Shown piece by piece: positions 17,371-25,579 of a stretch of 64,000 nucleotides of DNA. The stretch is taken from the NCBI RefSeq assembly GCF_001485475.2, contig NZ_DF977003.1, positions 1-64,000 of the forward strand, in the 5' to 3' direction. Source of the DNA: Tepidanaerobacter syntrophicus. Lineage in GTDB: Bacteria; Bacillota; Thermosediminibacteria; Thermosediminibacterales; Tepidanaerobacteraceae. Position 1 is the first letter of the stretch. Each line of letters starts with the position of its first letter. A program made the position numbers and the translations under genes. The notes beneath the pieces are model-generated. The model worked only from the letters and a program-made list of their open reading frames with translations, was not told the origin of the DNA and did no database searches.

Positions 17371-18057
17371 TTGATTGAAATGTATGGAGTGACTAAGGTC
17401 TATCCTGGTGGCCAAGTGGCCCTTAAGGATATAAGTTTTAAGATAGCAAAAGGCGAATTTGTATTTGTTGTAGGCCCCAGTGGTGCTGGAAAATCAACTT
17501 TAATAAAGCTCTTATTTAGAGAGGAACTTCCTACTAAAGGCCAGATATTTTTTGCAGGAAAAAATATTACTCGAATGAAGAGGCGGGAAATACCATATTT
17601 AAGACGGCGAATAGGTATTGTTTTTCAGGATTTTCGGTTATTGCCGGATAAAACCGTATACGAGAATATCGCATTTGCGATGCAAGTGGTTGAAGCATCG
17701 AACAGGGATATCAAAAAAAGGGTGCCATATGTTTTAGAAAGGGTGGGTCTATCTCATAAAGCAAAAGCAAGACCTTCGGAACTTTCGGGAGGAGAACAGC
17801 AGCGAGTCGCTTTAGCAAGAGCCATTGTGAATAATCCTGATGTCTTAGTAGCAGATGAGCCTACAGGTAACCTGGATCCTGATACGTCTAGAGATATCAT
17901 GAACTTATTAGATGACATTAATAAGATGGGAACTACGCTGGTAGTTGCATCTCACGCCCGCGAGTTAGTAGATTCCATGAAAAAAAGGGTTATCCGCCTT
18001 GAAGAAGGCAGTCTGGTAAGCGACGAAGAAAGAGGGTTATATATCAATGAGACTTAG
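17371..18057 (+). CDS. ftsE: Cell division ATP-binding protein FtsE
   Basis: A 228-aa ABC ATPase, the exact usual FtsE length, with Walker A GPSGAGKST, signature LSGGEQQR and Walker B VLVADEPTGNLD. The TTG at 17371 with GGAGTGAG upstream is chosen over an in-frame start at 17347. With FtsX it forms a membrane complex that activates peptidoglycan hydrolases at the division site or during elongation; in Bacillus it also aids sporulation initiation. It overlaps ftsX by 11 nt. Confidence 0.96.
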   Translation: MIEMYGVTKVYPGGQVALKDISFKIAKGEFVFVVGPSGAGKSTLIKLLFREELPTKGQIFFAGKNITRMKRREIPYLRRRIGIVFQDFRLLPDKTVYENIAFAMQVVEASNRDIKKRVPYVLERVGLSHKAKARPSELSGGEQQRVALARAIVNNPDVLVADEPTGNLDPDTSRDIMNLLDDINKMGTTLVVASHARELVDSMKKRVIRLEEGSLVSDEERGLYINET

Positions 18058-18919
18058 GACCATCAAATACTTCTTCAAGGAATCGTTTACCAGTCTTACA
18101 AGGAATAGGTGGATGAGTTTGGCATCGATTGGAGCAGTTGCTTCAGCCCTCATTATTCTAGGTTCATTTCTGCTTCTTTCTGTAAATTTTAATTACATTT
18201 TAAAAGATGTGGAGTCTCAAGTAGAAATTACAGCCTACCTTGCAGATTCTACAAAAGATGAAGATATAACTAAATTGAGAGAAGAATTGTCTAATATTCC
18301 GGGCGTAAAAGAGGTAGACTTTATTGCAAAAGAAGCCGCCCTTGAAGAATTTAAAAAACAAATTGGAGAAGATTTATTAGAAGGTATGGAAAACCCATTG
18401 CCAAACTCATTTAGAATTAAAGCTGATGATCCGCATAATGTACCTGCAATTGCAAAAAAGATTGAAAACTTTTCCGGTATTGAAGAGGTCAAGTATGGCA
18501 AAGGCATTGTAGAAAAATTGTTTAAAATAGTTTACTGGATACGAATAATCGGCTTTGTAATAATGGTGGTTTTTACAGCAATTTCAATTTTTATAATCGC
18601 AAATACCATAAGACTAACTGTTTTTGCAAGGCGGCGAGAAATAAGTATAATGAAGTATATTGGAGCGACCGATTGGTTTGTCCGCTGGCCGTTTTTAATT
18701 GAAGGCATGGTTTTAGGGCTTATAGGCTCGTTTCTGGCTGTTGCGGTTTTGGCAGTAGCATATCACTACCTTTACATAACGGTAAAGCTGAATATTCCCA
18801 TGATTTCACTGCTGCCAATAGAAGAATTTTACAATTATGCAATTGGATTTTTAGCAATTGGAATGATTATAGGAGCTTTTGGAAGTAGTTTTTCACTAAA
18901 GCGGTTTTTAAATGTATAG
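18047..18919 (+). CDS. ftsX: Cell division protein FtsX
   Basis: A 290-aa membrane protein: TM1 about residues 20-45, a large extracytoplasmic domain (about 46-165), then three further TM helices in an FtsX-type permease domain. It controls an external murein hydrolase through FtsE ATP hydrolysis. The M23 peptidase with coiled coil encoded 28 nt downstream is the likely partner, as with EnvC or CwlO. Confidence 0.95.
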   Translation: MRLRTIKYFFKESFTSLTRNRWMSLASIGAVASALIILGSFLLLSVNFNYILKDVESQVEITAYLADSTKDEDITKLREELSNIPGVKEVDFIAKEAALEEFKKQIGEDLLEGMENPLPNSFRIKADDPHNVPAIAKKIENFSGIEEVKYGKGIVEKLFKIVYWIRIIGFVIMVVFTAISIFIIANTIRLTVFARRREISIMKYIGATDWFVRWPFLIEGMVLGLIGSFLAVAVLAVAYHYLYITVKLNIPMISLLPIEEFYNYAIGFLAIGMIIGAFGSSFSLKRFLNV

Positions 18920-18946
18920 AGCATCTTATAAGGAGTGAAGTCGAAC

Positions 18947-20092
18947 ATGGGAGGCAAGAGAAAGCAAAAAATGCTGGCAAGTGTTTTGTTGCTGGCAATT
19001 GCTTTGACGGTGGCATCACCTGCAGCATTTGGCGATATCAATGATTTGAAGAAGCAGCAGCAAAATATAAACAATCAGATACAAAACATAAGGAATAGCA
19101 TAAAACAGGTTGAAGATGCAAAAAAAGATGTAAGCCAAGAGCTTACGTCGCTAGAAATAAAGTTAAGCAACGCAGAAAAGGAATTGTCGACAGTTGAAGC
19201 AAAGCTTCAGGAAACACAAACAAAATTAGTCAATGTTACTGAAGAGCTAAAACAGGCAGAGGCTAAGGTAGCCGAACAAAAAGATGATCTTAACACTCGA
19301 ATGAGAGCTCTCTATAAGACTGGGCCTGTAGATTACATAGAAGTTATATTAGCATCTTCCAGTTTTTCTGATTTTTTAACAAGGCTTGATATGGTAAAGC
19401 GAATCATTGAGGCAGACAAAAACCTGCTTGCAGAGTTTAAAGCAAGACAGGAAGAAGTTGAAGCTAAAAAAGCTGAATTAGAAGAACAGCAGAGAATTAT
19501 TGCGCAGCAACGCAGAGACATAAGCAGCCGACGGGCAACTATCGTAGCTTATCGAGGAGAACGCCAGAGGCTGATGACTGAACTTGAAAAACAAAAAGCG
19601 GAATATGAGCGTCAAGAGGATCAACTACTGAAAGATTCTGAGAACCTGAGAAAGCAGATATTAGCCTGGGAGTCAAAAAACAAAAAAGGATTTTTCGGAA
19701 CCGGAATATTTCAGTGGCCTGTCCCAAGTTCGACAAATATAACTTCTGAATTTGGCTGGCGCGTCCACCCGATACTTAAGACAAACCGGTTTCACGAGGG
19801 TCTGGATATAGCAGCATCTACAGGAAGCGATGTAGTAGCTGCAGATGACGGTGAAGTTATTTTTGCAGGTTCTTATGGTGCCTATGGCAATACAATTATA
19901 GTAAGTCATGGTGGTGGTATTTCAACGCAATATTCTCACCTTTCCAGGATTCTGGTAGCCGAAGGGAAAAAAGTGTCAAAAGGCGACAAAATCGGATTAG
20001 TTGGCAGTACAGGCTGGTCTACGGGCCCACACCTGCACTTTGGTGTAATTAAAAATGGAGAGGTAGTAAACCCATTAGACTGGGTAAAATAA
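18947..20092 (+). CDS. Coiled-coil M23 murein peptidase (EnvC-like)
   Basis: About 381 aa: a signal peptide (hydrophobic stretch residues ~9-25), a long coiled coil (about 27-245) and a C-terminal LytM/M23 domain. The domain has FHEGLDIAA (His, Asp) and GPHLHFGV (HxH), so it retains the zinc residues and is probably an active endopeptidase. ATG 18947 has AAGGAG 10 nt upstream. Its position behind ftsEX marks it as the hydrolase or activator driven by that complex outside the membrane. Confidence 0.93.
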   Translation: MGGKRKQKMLASVLLLAIALTVASPAAFGDINDLKKQQQNINNQIQNIRNSIKQVEDAKKDVSQELTSLEIKLSNAEKELSTVEAKLQETQTKLVNVTEELKQAEAKVAEQKDDLNTRMRALYKTGPVDYIEVILASSSFSDFLTRLDMVKRIIEADKNLLAEFKARQEEVEAKKAELEEQQRIIAQQRRDISSRRATIVAYRGERQRLMTELEKQKAEYERQEDQLLKDSENLRKQILAWESKNKKGFFGTGIFQWPVPSSTNITSEFGWRVHPILKTNRFHEGLDIAASTGSDVVAADDGEVIFAGSYGAYGNTIIVSHGGGISTQYSHLSRILVAEGKKVSKGDKIGLVGSTGWSTGPHLHFGVIKNGEVVNPLDWVK

Positions 20093-20150
20093 CAAATATT
20101 AAAATAAGCTTTAAAACAATAATGCTAAAATTGCGTTAGGTGGTATACAT

Positions 20151-21401
20151 ATGCGAAAAAATAATTGGAAGCATATCTCAAGAATAGCGATATTGTGTTT
20201 AGCAATATCGCTGTTTTCGTTTTTCATCGGAACAACCGTAGGCGGAAAACAGCTTAGGGAAGTAAATGCCAAAAATGATGCAAGCACCCTTTTAACTCAA
20301 GTCAAAGATGAACATGACAGCCAAGACCTAAAGGCTGTTTCTGAGGTTATACAAATAGTAAAAGATAAATACATCAAAGATGTAGAAATGGAAACTTTAA
20401 CTAGTGGAGCCATAAAAGGAGTAATAGATTCTCTTGGCGATCCATATTCAGTTTTTATGAATAAAAAAGAGTTTCAAGATTTTATTTCATCTCTCGAGGG
20501 AAGCTTAAGCGGGGTAGGAATTGTTCTGGGTATTGATGATTCGACACAAGACATCATTGTGGTATCCCCAATAAAGGGAAGCCCTGCACAAAAAGCCGGC
20601 ATCTTACCCGGCGATATAATAGTTAAAGTAAACGACACGGAACTTTCAGGAAAAACTCTTGATGAAGCAGCTGGAATGATTAGAGGCGAGAAAGGCACCA
20701 AAGTAACTTTGTATATCAAAAGAAACCAGAATTCAGATCTTATAAAATTGGAATTAGTAAGAGATGATATTCGCATAAGCACTGTTGACTATAATATCGT
20801 TGATGATGCTGCAAAGATCGGCTATATACGCATTTCGTTTTTTGATTCTCAAACATATAACGACTTTAAAATAGCATTAGATGCACTGCAAAAACAGAAA
20901 ATAAGAGGACTTGTAATAGACTTACGCGATAATCCTGGCGGCTCCCTTGATGAAACGGTAAAAATTGCTGACGAAATCCTTGGCGAGGGATTAATTGTCT
21001 ATACTGAGGGGAAAAACGGAAACAGGCTTGGAGAATATTTTTCTGATGAGAGCAAGACATCTGTGCCCATAACAGTAATGGTTAATGAAAACAGTGCTAG
21101 TGCTTCAGAAATTTTAGCAGGCGCTATCCAAGACCATAAAGCCGGTAAATTAGTTGGCGCAAAAACCTTTGGCAAAGGCTCTGTGCAGGAAGTTTTTTCT
21201 CTTGAAGACGGCAGTGGAATGAAAATAACAATTGCCAAGTACTACCTGCCAAGTGGCAGATGCATCGATGGAAAGGGGATAGAACCTGATTTTTCGGTTA
21301 AAAATCCTGAGGGCTCCAACTCTTTTGACCTTTCAAAAGAGAAAGATGCACAACTTTTAAAAGCTATAGAAGTAACAAAGTCTTTATTTGATGTCAAATG
21401 A
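20151..21401 (+). CDS. Carboxyl-terminal processing protease (S41, CtpA/CtpB type)
   Basis: A 416-aa secreted or membrane-anchored protease: N-terminal TM/signal (about residues 12-30), PDZ domain (about 105-190, SGVGIVLGI...IKGSPAQKAGILPGD) and S41 domain with catalytic Ser in ENSASASEIL and Lys in GAKTFGKGSVQ. It cleaves proteins near C termini; CtpB-like enzymes in spore formers cut SpoIVFA during sigma-K activation. The next gene overlaps it in the MinJ-like order seen in Bacillus. Confidence 0.95.
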   Translation: MRKNNWKHISRIAILCLAISLFSFFIGTTVGGKQLREVNAKNDASTLLTQVKDEHDSQDLKAVSEVIQIVKDKYIKDVEMETLTSGAIKGVIDSLGDPYSVFMNKKEFQDFISSLEGSLSGVGIVLGIDDSTQDIIVVSPIKGSPAQKAGILPGDIIVKVNDTELSGKTLDEAAGMIRGEKGTKVTLYIKRNQNSDLIKLELVRDDIRISTVDYNIVDDAAKIGYIRISFFDSQTYNDFKIALDALQKQKIRGLVIDLRDNPGGSLDETVKIADEILGEGLIVYTEGKNGNRLGEYFSDESKTSVPITVMVNENSASASEILAGAIQDHKAGKLVGAKTFGKGSVQEVFSLEDGSGMKITIAKYYLPSGRCIDGKGIEPDFSVKNPEGSNSFDLSKEKDAQLLKAIEVTKSLFDVK

Positions 21402-21415
21402 CAGGAGCGGTAAAT

Positions 21416-22675
21416 ATGTTTCCTCTAGGTAGGATACTCGTTTTAATATTGCAGGGGATTCCAACTGCTATCTTAAACCCATTTTTTTGGCTTGTAATTT
21501 TTATTGCATGGAATCAGGCTAGAAAAAGCGCTTCTTTAGAAAAAAATTTATTTGGAGTTACAAAAACTAATCCATTGCATAAAGCAGTATGGGCTACACT
21601 TTTTGGAATTGCTGGAGGAATAATCGGAAGTTTGATAGTTATTCTATTAGGGATAAGTATAACACAAGCCGGCATAGCATATGTATGGCCTCTTGCTATA
21701 ATTCTTGCCTTAATTAGCCCACACCTGATGTGTTTTTCTTATGCAGGTGGGCTATTAGCGCTTTTTTCACTTCTCACAGGACTCTTGGATATTGATGTAG
21801 CCGGTCTTATGGGACTCGTGGCAGCGCTTCATTTTGTCGAAAGCCTTCTGATATTCTTTTCCGGCCATAAAAATCCAATACCGGTTTTAGTAAGAGACGA
21901 ACGCTACGGGATTATAGGAGGATTTTCGCTTCAGGAATTTTGGCCTGTTCCAATAATGCTCCTAGCTATATTGACAGGAAATTTTCAAGCAATAGACATG
22001 CTTCAAATGCCCGATTGGTGGCCTCTAATCAAGCCGCCGGTAAATATTGCTGAAAATCTCAATGTAATTTATTTTATGATTCCGGTGGTTGCGGCTTTAG
22101 GATATGGAGATATAGCATTAACAAAGAAACCGAAAGAAAAATGCAAGTCTTCTGCTGCAAATTTGTTTGCTTTTAGCATTACGCTTTTGTTGTTATCGGT
22201 TTTAGCTTCACGGCTAAGATTGTTTGCATATGCGGCAGCTGTTTTCGCACCGGCAGGTCATGAATTCTTAATAATTACCGGCAGAAAAAATGAGCAGGCA
22301 AGTGAGCCCTTGTTTGTGCCTCCTATTCACGGCGAGATGGTTCTTGATATAATAAAAAACTCTCCGGCAGAAAAAATGGGATTAAGTTCCGGAGATATAA
22401 TTCTTTCGCTGAATGGACAAGATTTGGATGAACCGGGAAAAATACATGAAATTTTAATGGAATATCCACCGTTTATATGGCTCACAGCAAGGAGTCTTGA
22501 CGGAACATTAAAAAAACTTGAATTTAACCAGTTCCCTAAAGGCATAAGCGACTTAGGGGTGATTTTAGTTCCAAAAGGAAACACAGGTTCTTATGTAGTT
22601 ATGGAGGAAGGCGGGCTGCTGAGAAAAAAGTTGAAAGCTCTTTTTAAAAAGCGTCATCAAGAAGAAATGACCTAA
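21416..22675 (+). CDS. MinJ-like polytopic membrane protein with C-terminal PDZ domain
   Basis: About 419 aa with eight or so hydrophobic segments over residues ~5-290 and a C-terminal PDZ-like domain (GEMVLDIIKNSPAEKMGLSSGD..., about 300-385). The order ftsE-ftsX-peptidase-ctp-minJ is that of Bacillus subtilis, where MinJ bridges DivIVA and MinD in division-site choice. ATG 21416 with AGGAG is preferred over the overlapping ATG at 21398. Identity with MinJ rests on layout and context. Confidence 0.75.
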   Translation: MFPLGRILVLILQGIPTAILNPFFWLVIFIAWNQARKSASLEKNLFGVTKTNPLHKAVWATLFGIAGGIIGSLIVILLGISITQAGIAYVWPLAIILALISPHLMCFSYAGGLLALFSLLTGLLDIDVAGLMGLVAALHFVESLLIFFSGHKNPIPVLVRDERYGIIGGFSLQEFWPVPIMLLAILTGNFQAIDMLQMPDWWPLIKPPVNIAENLNVIYFMIPVVAALGYGDIALTKKPKEKCKSSAANLFAFSITLLLLSVLASRLRLFAYAAAVFAPAGHEFLIITGRKNEQASEPLFVPPIHGEMVLDIIKNSPAEKMGLSSGDIILSLNGQDLDEPGKIHEILMEYPPFIWLTARSLDGTLKKLEFNQFPKGISDLGVILVPKGNTGSYVVMEEGGLLRKKLKALFKKRHQEEMT

Positions 22676-23337
22676 ACAAGTATCTTAAGCATTTCAACTG
22701 CAGGGTCTATAATTGGAATTTTTACTTCTTTTAAAAGCTCTGCCTGCAGATAGGGTAGATGAGTACAAGCTAAGATTAAACCATCGGATGCAAATTCCTT
22801 TGCTGCAAGAGAAACAAGATTAAACTCCAAGATAATTGACCGAGGGTCATTGCCGCTTTCAATAGCTTTAATAACCGGCAACATGGATATGCCAATAATG
22901 TCTATTGATGGATTTACTTCATAAAATATGCGTTCAATCGAAGAAAGACATTGACCGTTAGCAGCCCATATGGCAATTTTATTATATTTTGAGGCAAGTC
23001 TTTGGTAAACATCTAGCGGAGTTACTATCTTAGAATTTTGACACGCATCTTTGATATATCTAACATCTATTGCTGCGGAAAGGGAATTGCAATAGATCAT
23101 GGTGCGAAAAATGTTTTTTTCCTCAAAATCATTAATAATTCCCAATACTTTTTGAGTAAGAGAGTCAGAATTTAAAAATTGAAGGCGATTTTGTTCTTCA
23201 GGGCTTGAAGCGGTAGGTACTCCTATTGCTCTAAACCCGTTTTTTAATATAAAATCTACTCCCATCTGTGTATCTACAGGTGTCCCGGCTATGACTCCTA
23301 TTGTCGGCGGATTATAATTTTTTAGATTGAAGGTCAA
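22672..23337 (-). CDS. Aspartate/glutamate racemase-family protein
   Basis: About 221 aa. The two catalytic-cysteine regions are YCNSLSAA near residue 86 and LACTHLPYLQ near 190, and the fold order fits the Asp/Glu racemase superfamily. It may supply D-Glu or D-Asp, but substrate is not set by these motifs and a canonical MurI has somewhat different flanks. The start is probably TTG 23337, with GAGGTGAG 4-6 nt upstream; the GTG at 23346 overlaps that site. It converges with the MinJ-like gene by a 4-nt stop overlap. Confidence 0.8.
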   Translation of the reverse strand: MTFNLKNYNPPTIGVIAGTPVDTQMGVDFILKNGFRAIGVPTASSPEEQNRLQFLNSDSLTQKVLGIINDFEEKNIFRTMIYCNSLSAAIDVRYIKDACQNSKIVTPLDVYQRLASKYNKIAIWAANGQCLSSIERIFYEVNPSIDIIGISMLPVIKAIESGNDPRSIILEFNLVSLAAKEFASDGLILACTHLPYLQAELLKEVKIPIIDPAVEMLKILV

Positions 23338-23441
23338 TTTACTCACCTCATCTTAATTATAGAGTAATTACATTATTGTTTCAATGATTGGAAGAAATAG
23401 AAACTTTTTAGAAAATATATGACATTTTTGATTATAAATAC

Positions 23442-23470
23442 TTGATGGAAAGTTTAATATATGCTATAAT
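23442..23470 (+). promoter_or_regulatory. Promoter of small ORF
   Basis: TTGATG (23442-23447), 17-nt spacer, TATAAT (23465-23470). Confidence 0.7.
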
Positions 23471-23553
23471 GATTGTGAAAGATATAACGCTCACATTATA
23501 ATTTAGTTTGAGCTTTATTTATAGAACTTTTTTAGGAAAAAGGAGGCTTTTTT

Positions 23554-23751
23554 ATGACAAGAGAAGAATATTTGGAGCATGAAAGGGATATGCTGCTCAG
23601 AGCTTACACTTCTGCATCCGAAAAAGAAAAAAAGGATATTATGATGAAGATAGTAAACATTGATACACAGTTTCGTAATAGAGACAGTTTTGGAACAAAA
23701 TCTAACGGTTTCTTCACGCGCAGAAGAAACAAAATAATTTACGTTAATTAA
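23554..23751 (+). CDS. Small charged protein of unknown function
   Basis: A 65-aa protein with a good start (AAAGGAGG 9 nt upstream of ATG), a clear promoter and, once the IS is removed, its own terminator, so it is a real monocistronic gene. It is rich in Glu, Lys and Arg, predicted helical for residues 1-50 (with ASEKEKKDIMMKIVNIDTQF), with a basic tail containing RRRNK. I do not recognise a family. The IS3-type insertion just after its stop leaves the coding part intact. Confidence 0.75.
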   Translation: MTREEYLEHERDMLLRAYTSASEKEKKDIMMKIVNIDTQFRNRDSFGTKSNGFFTRRRNKIIYVN

Positions 23752-23757
23752 GTCGGG
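23752..23757 (+). terminator. Left half of a terminator split by an insertion element
   Basis: GTCGGG (23752-23757) is the left arm of a terminator whose right arm lies at 25459-25464. The arms join as AAGTCGGG-TTAT-CCCGACTT plus a T-run once the IS and one copy of the GGG target duplication are removed. Confidence 0.75.
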
Positions 23758-23826
23758 TGATATGATACTTCCAAAGTAGACAGTCTAATTAATTAAAATT
23801 AGATTATCTACTTGGAGGTATTTTTT

Positions 23827-24531
23827 ATGGGAAGAAAAGCAAAGTTTAGTAAGGAAGTAAAAATACAAGCTTGTAAAGATTATGAAGAAGATAAGTTTAG
23901 TTTTAAGAACATTTCAAAAGAAATTGGAGCTAATGAAGAAACTGTTCGTAGATGGTATCTAACATATAACGAACACGGGCCTAGTGCTTTTGAAACATCA
24001 AACAAAAATAGCACATATAGTCAGAAATTTAAGCTGTCAGTGGTAGAAGAATATACCTTAGGTAAATATTCACTAGCAGACCTATCCGCCAAACATAATA
24101 TTGCTACTGGAATTATCCGCACCTGGGTTAATAACTGGTATAATGGTATAGAAATAAAAGATTATGCTCCTAAAGGAGATGTCTATACCATGAAATCTAG
24201 AAAAACTACATTTGAAGAGAGATTAGAAATAGTTAAATGGGTTATTGACAATAATATGAGCTACAAAGATGCAGCTGATAAATATGGGGTTGCTTATGCG
24301 CTTGTATATAGATGGACAAGAGCATATATAAACAAGGGACCAGAAGCATTAAAACATAAAAAGCGTGGGCCAAAACCGAAATCAGAAATTGATGAAAGTA
24401 AATTAACTGAAGTTGAGAAATTAAAGCTTGAACTTGAGAGAGAAAAAGCATTAAGAAAAAGAAGAGAATTTGAACTGGAAGTTCTTAAAAAAAAAGAGGA
24501 ATTCGAAAAGAAACTTCGCTATCGAAAATAA
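23827..24531 (+). CDS. IS3-type transposase OrfA (DNA-binding, three HTH repeats)
   Basis: About 234 aa with three successive insertion-element helix-turn-helix units (around residues 1-55, 56-110 and 120-175, each ending in a W/V-R-x-W type helix) and a C-terminal leucine-rich coiled coil (VEKLKLELEREKALRK...). It binds the inverted repeats. ATG 23827 follows GGAGG. At the 3-prime end nine As (24487-24495) allow -1 slippage into orfB to give the full OrfAB transposase. Confidence 0.92.
   Translation: MGRKAKFSKEVKIQACKDYEEDKFSFKNISKEIGANEETVRRWYLTYNEHGPSAFETSNKNSTYSQKFKLSVVEEYTLGKYSLADLSAKHNIATGIIRTWVNNWYNGIEIKDYAPKGDVYTMKSRKTTFEERLEIVKWVIDNNMSYKDAADKYGVAYALVYRWTRAYINKGPEALKHKKRGPKPKSEIDESKLTEVEKLKLELEREKALRKRREFELEVLKKKEEFEKKLRYRK
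24487..24495 (+). other. Programmed -1 ribosomal frameshift site
   Basis: Nine As in frame as AAA AAA AAA then GAG, near the end of orfA. The orfB frame is open from 24489 and has no good start codon of its own until a TTG at 24678. This is the A-type slippery sequence common in IS3 elements. Confidence 0.75.
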
Positions 24532-25409
24532 GACATGAAGCAGAATACAAAACAGTAGACTTTTTCAAAGAAAAAGGTTACCCAGTAACCAAGATATGCG
24601 AAGTTCTAAATATTTCAAGAAGTGGATACTACAAATACAAAACTAGAGTCAAACCTGAAAAAGAAAAACAGGATGAGTTGATTTGTTCGTTAATCACTGA
24701 ATATCACTCAACTTTTGATGGAATTTTAGGGTATAGAAGGATGACAATGTTCATAAACGAACTAAATCAAAAATCATTCTCTGAAGGCTATGTACATAGA
24801 CTCATGAGAATTTTGGGTGTTTCAGCTAGAATTAGAAGAAAGAAAGTTAATCGTATTAGAGTAAAACCAGAGTATATAAAAGAAAATATATTAGCAAGAG
24901 ATTTTGCAGCTAATGCTCCTAATGAAAAGTGGCTTACAGATGTAACTGAATTTTCAATTCCAGGAGATAGTAGAAAGCTTTACTTAAGTCCAATTATGGA
25001 CCTTTACGACAACAGTATTATTGAATATGAGCTATCCTTCAAAAACAATAATCAGCTTGTATTTAAAATGTTTGGCAGAGCAACTAAAAAGTATCCCGAA
25101 GCTAAACCAATATTTCACAGTGACAGAGGATTCCAATACACTAGTAATATCTTTAAAAATAAAATTGAAGAAGTTGGAATGACTCAAAGTATGTCTAGAG
25201 TTGGTAAATGTATAGATAATGGGCCTATGGAAGGATTTTTTGGTACTTTAAAAGCTGAAATGTTTTATGGAAAAACTTTTAAAACACTAGAAGAATTAAA
25301 GGATAAAATAATTGAATACATTAAGTTTTACAACGAAGAAAGGTTTCAAAAAAGACTAGGATGCATGGCTCCTTTAGAGTATAGGAACCAAGCATCCAAA
25401 TGTGCATAA
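24489..25409 (+). CDS. IS3-type transposase OrfB (DDE integrase), by frameshift
   Basis: The open frame encodes about 306 aa: an N-terminal HTH_21-like region (residues ~45-95 of the frame) and an rve integrase core. The catalytic triad is visible: Asp in WLTDVTEF, Asp in HSDRGF and Glu in PMEGFFG, with exactly 35 residues between the last two. The frame lacks a start in its first 60 codons, so it is expressed as an OrfAB fusion through the slippery site. No internal stop or frameshift is seen. Confidence 0.9.
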   Translation, partial: KKRGIRKETSLSKIRHEAEYKTVDFFKEKGYPVTKICEVLNISRSGYYKYKTRVKPEKEKQDELICSLITEYHSTFDGILGYRRMTMFINELNQKSFSEGYVHRLMRILGVSARIRRKKVNRIRVKPEYIKENILARDFAANAPNEKWLTDVTEFSIPGDSRKLYLSPIMDLYDNSIIEYELSFKNNNQLVFKMFGRATKKYPEAKPIFHSDRGFQYTSNIFKNKIEEVGMTQSMSRVGKCIDNGPMEGFFGTLKAEMFYGKTFKTLEELKDKIIEYIKFYNEERFQKRLGCMAPLEYRNQASKCA

Positions 25410-25458
25410 ATTTTAATTAAATTGATTGTCTACTTGACAAGGGTCAGTTCAGGGTTAT

Positions 25459-25469
25459 CCCGACTTTTT
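25459..25469 (+). terminator. Right half of the terminator split by the IS
   Basis: CCCGACTTTTT is the right arm and T-tract of the small ORF's terminator, cut from its left arm by the insertion element. Confidence 0.7.
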
Positions 25470-25513
25470 CTTTTGCACTGAAATTTAAGGCAAACAAAAG
25501 TTTTGTTTTATTC

Positions 25514-25541
25514 TTTACACCCTTTTGCAGTATGTTATAAT
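25514..25541 (+). promoter_or_regulatory. Promoter of uvrB
   Basis: TTTACA (25514-25519), 16-nt spacer, TATAAT (25536-25541), about 40 nt before the uvrB start. Confidence 0.65.
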
Positions 25542-25579
25542 AAAAGTTGCGGTATCTCTTTAGTTTAGAAGGTGAATTT

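Larger units (their letters stand above)
23758..25451 (+). mobile_element. IS3-family (IS150-like group) insertion sequence, complete
   Basis: A 1694-bp element with 25-bp imperfect inverted repeats (23758-23782 and 25427-25451; 18 of 25 match, both ends start TGA and share AAGTAGACA) flanked by a 3-bp direct repeat GGG (23755-23757 and 25452-25454). It carries two frames in a -1 arrangement with a slippery A-run, an intact triple-HTH OrfA and DDE-type OrfB. All catalytic parts look intact, so it may be active. Confidence 0.9.

Noticed and set aside
24678-25409. OrfB as an independent gene starting at TTG 24678
   Set aside because: This start would remove the N-terminal part, and the open frame extends back to the slippery A-run.
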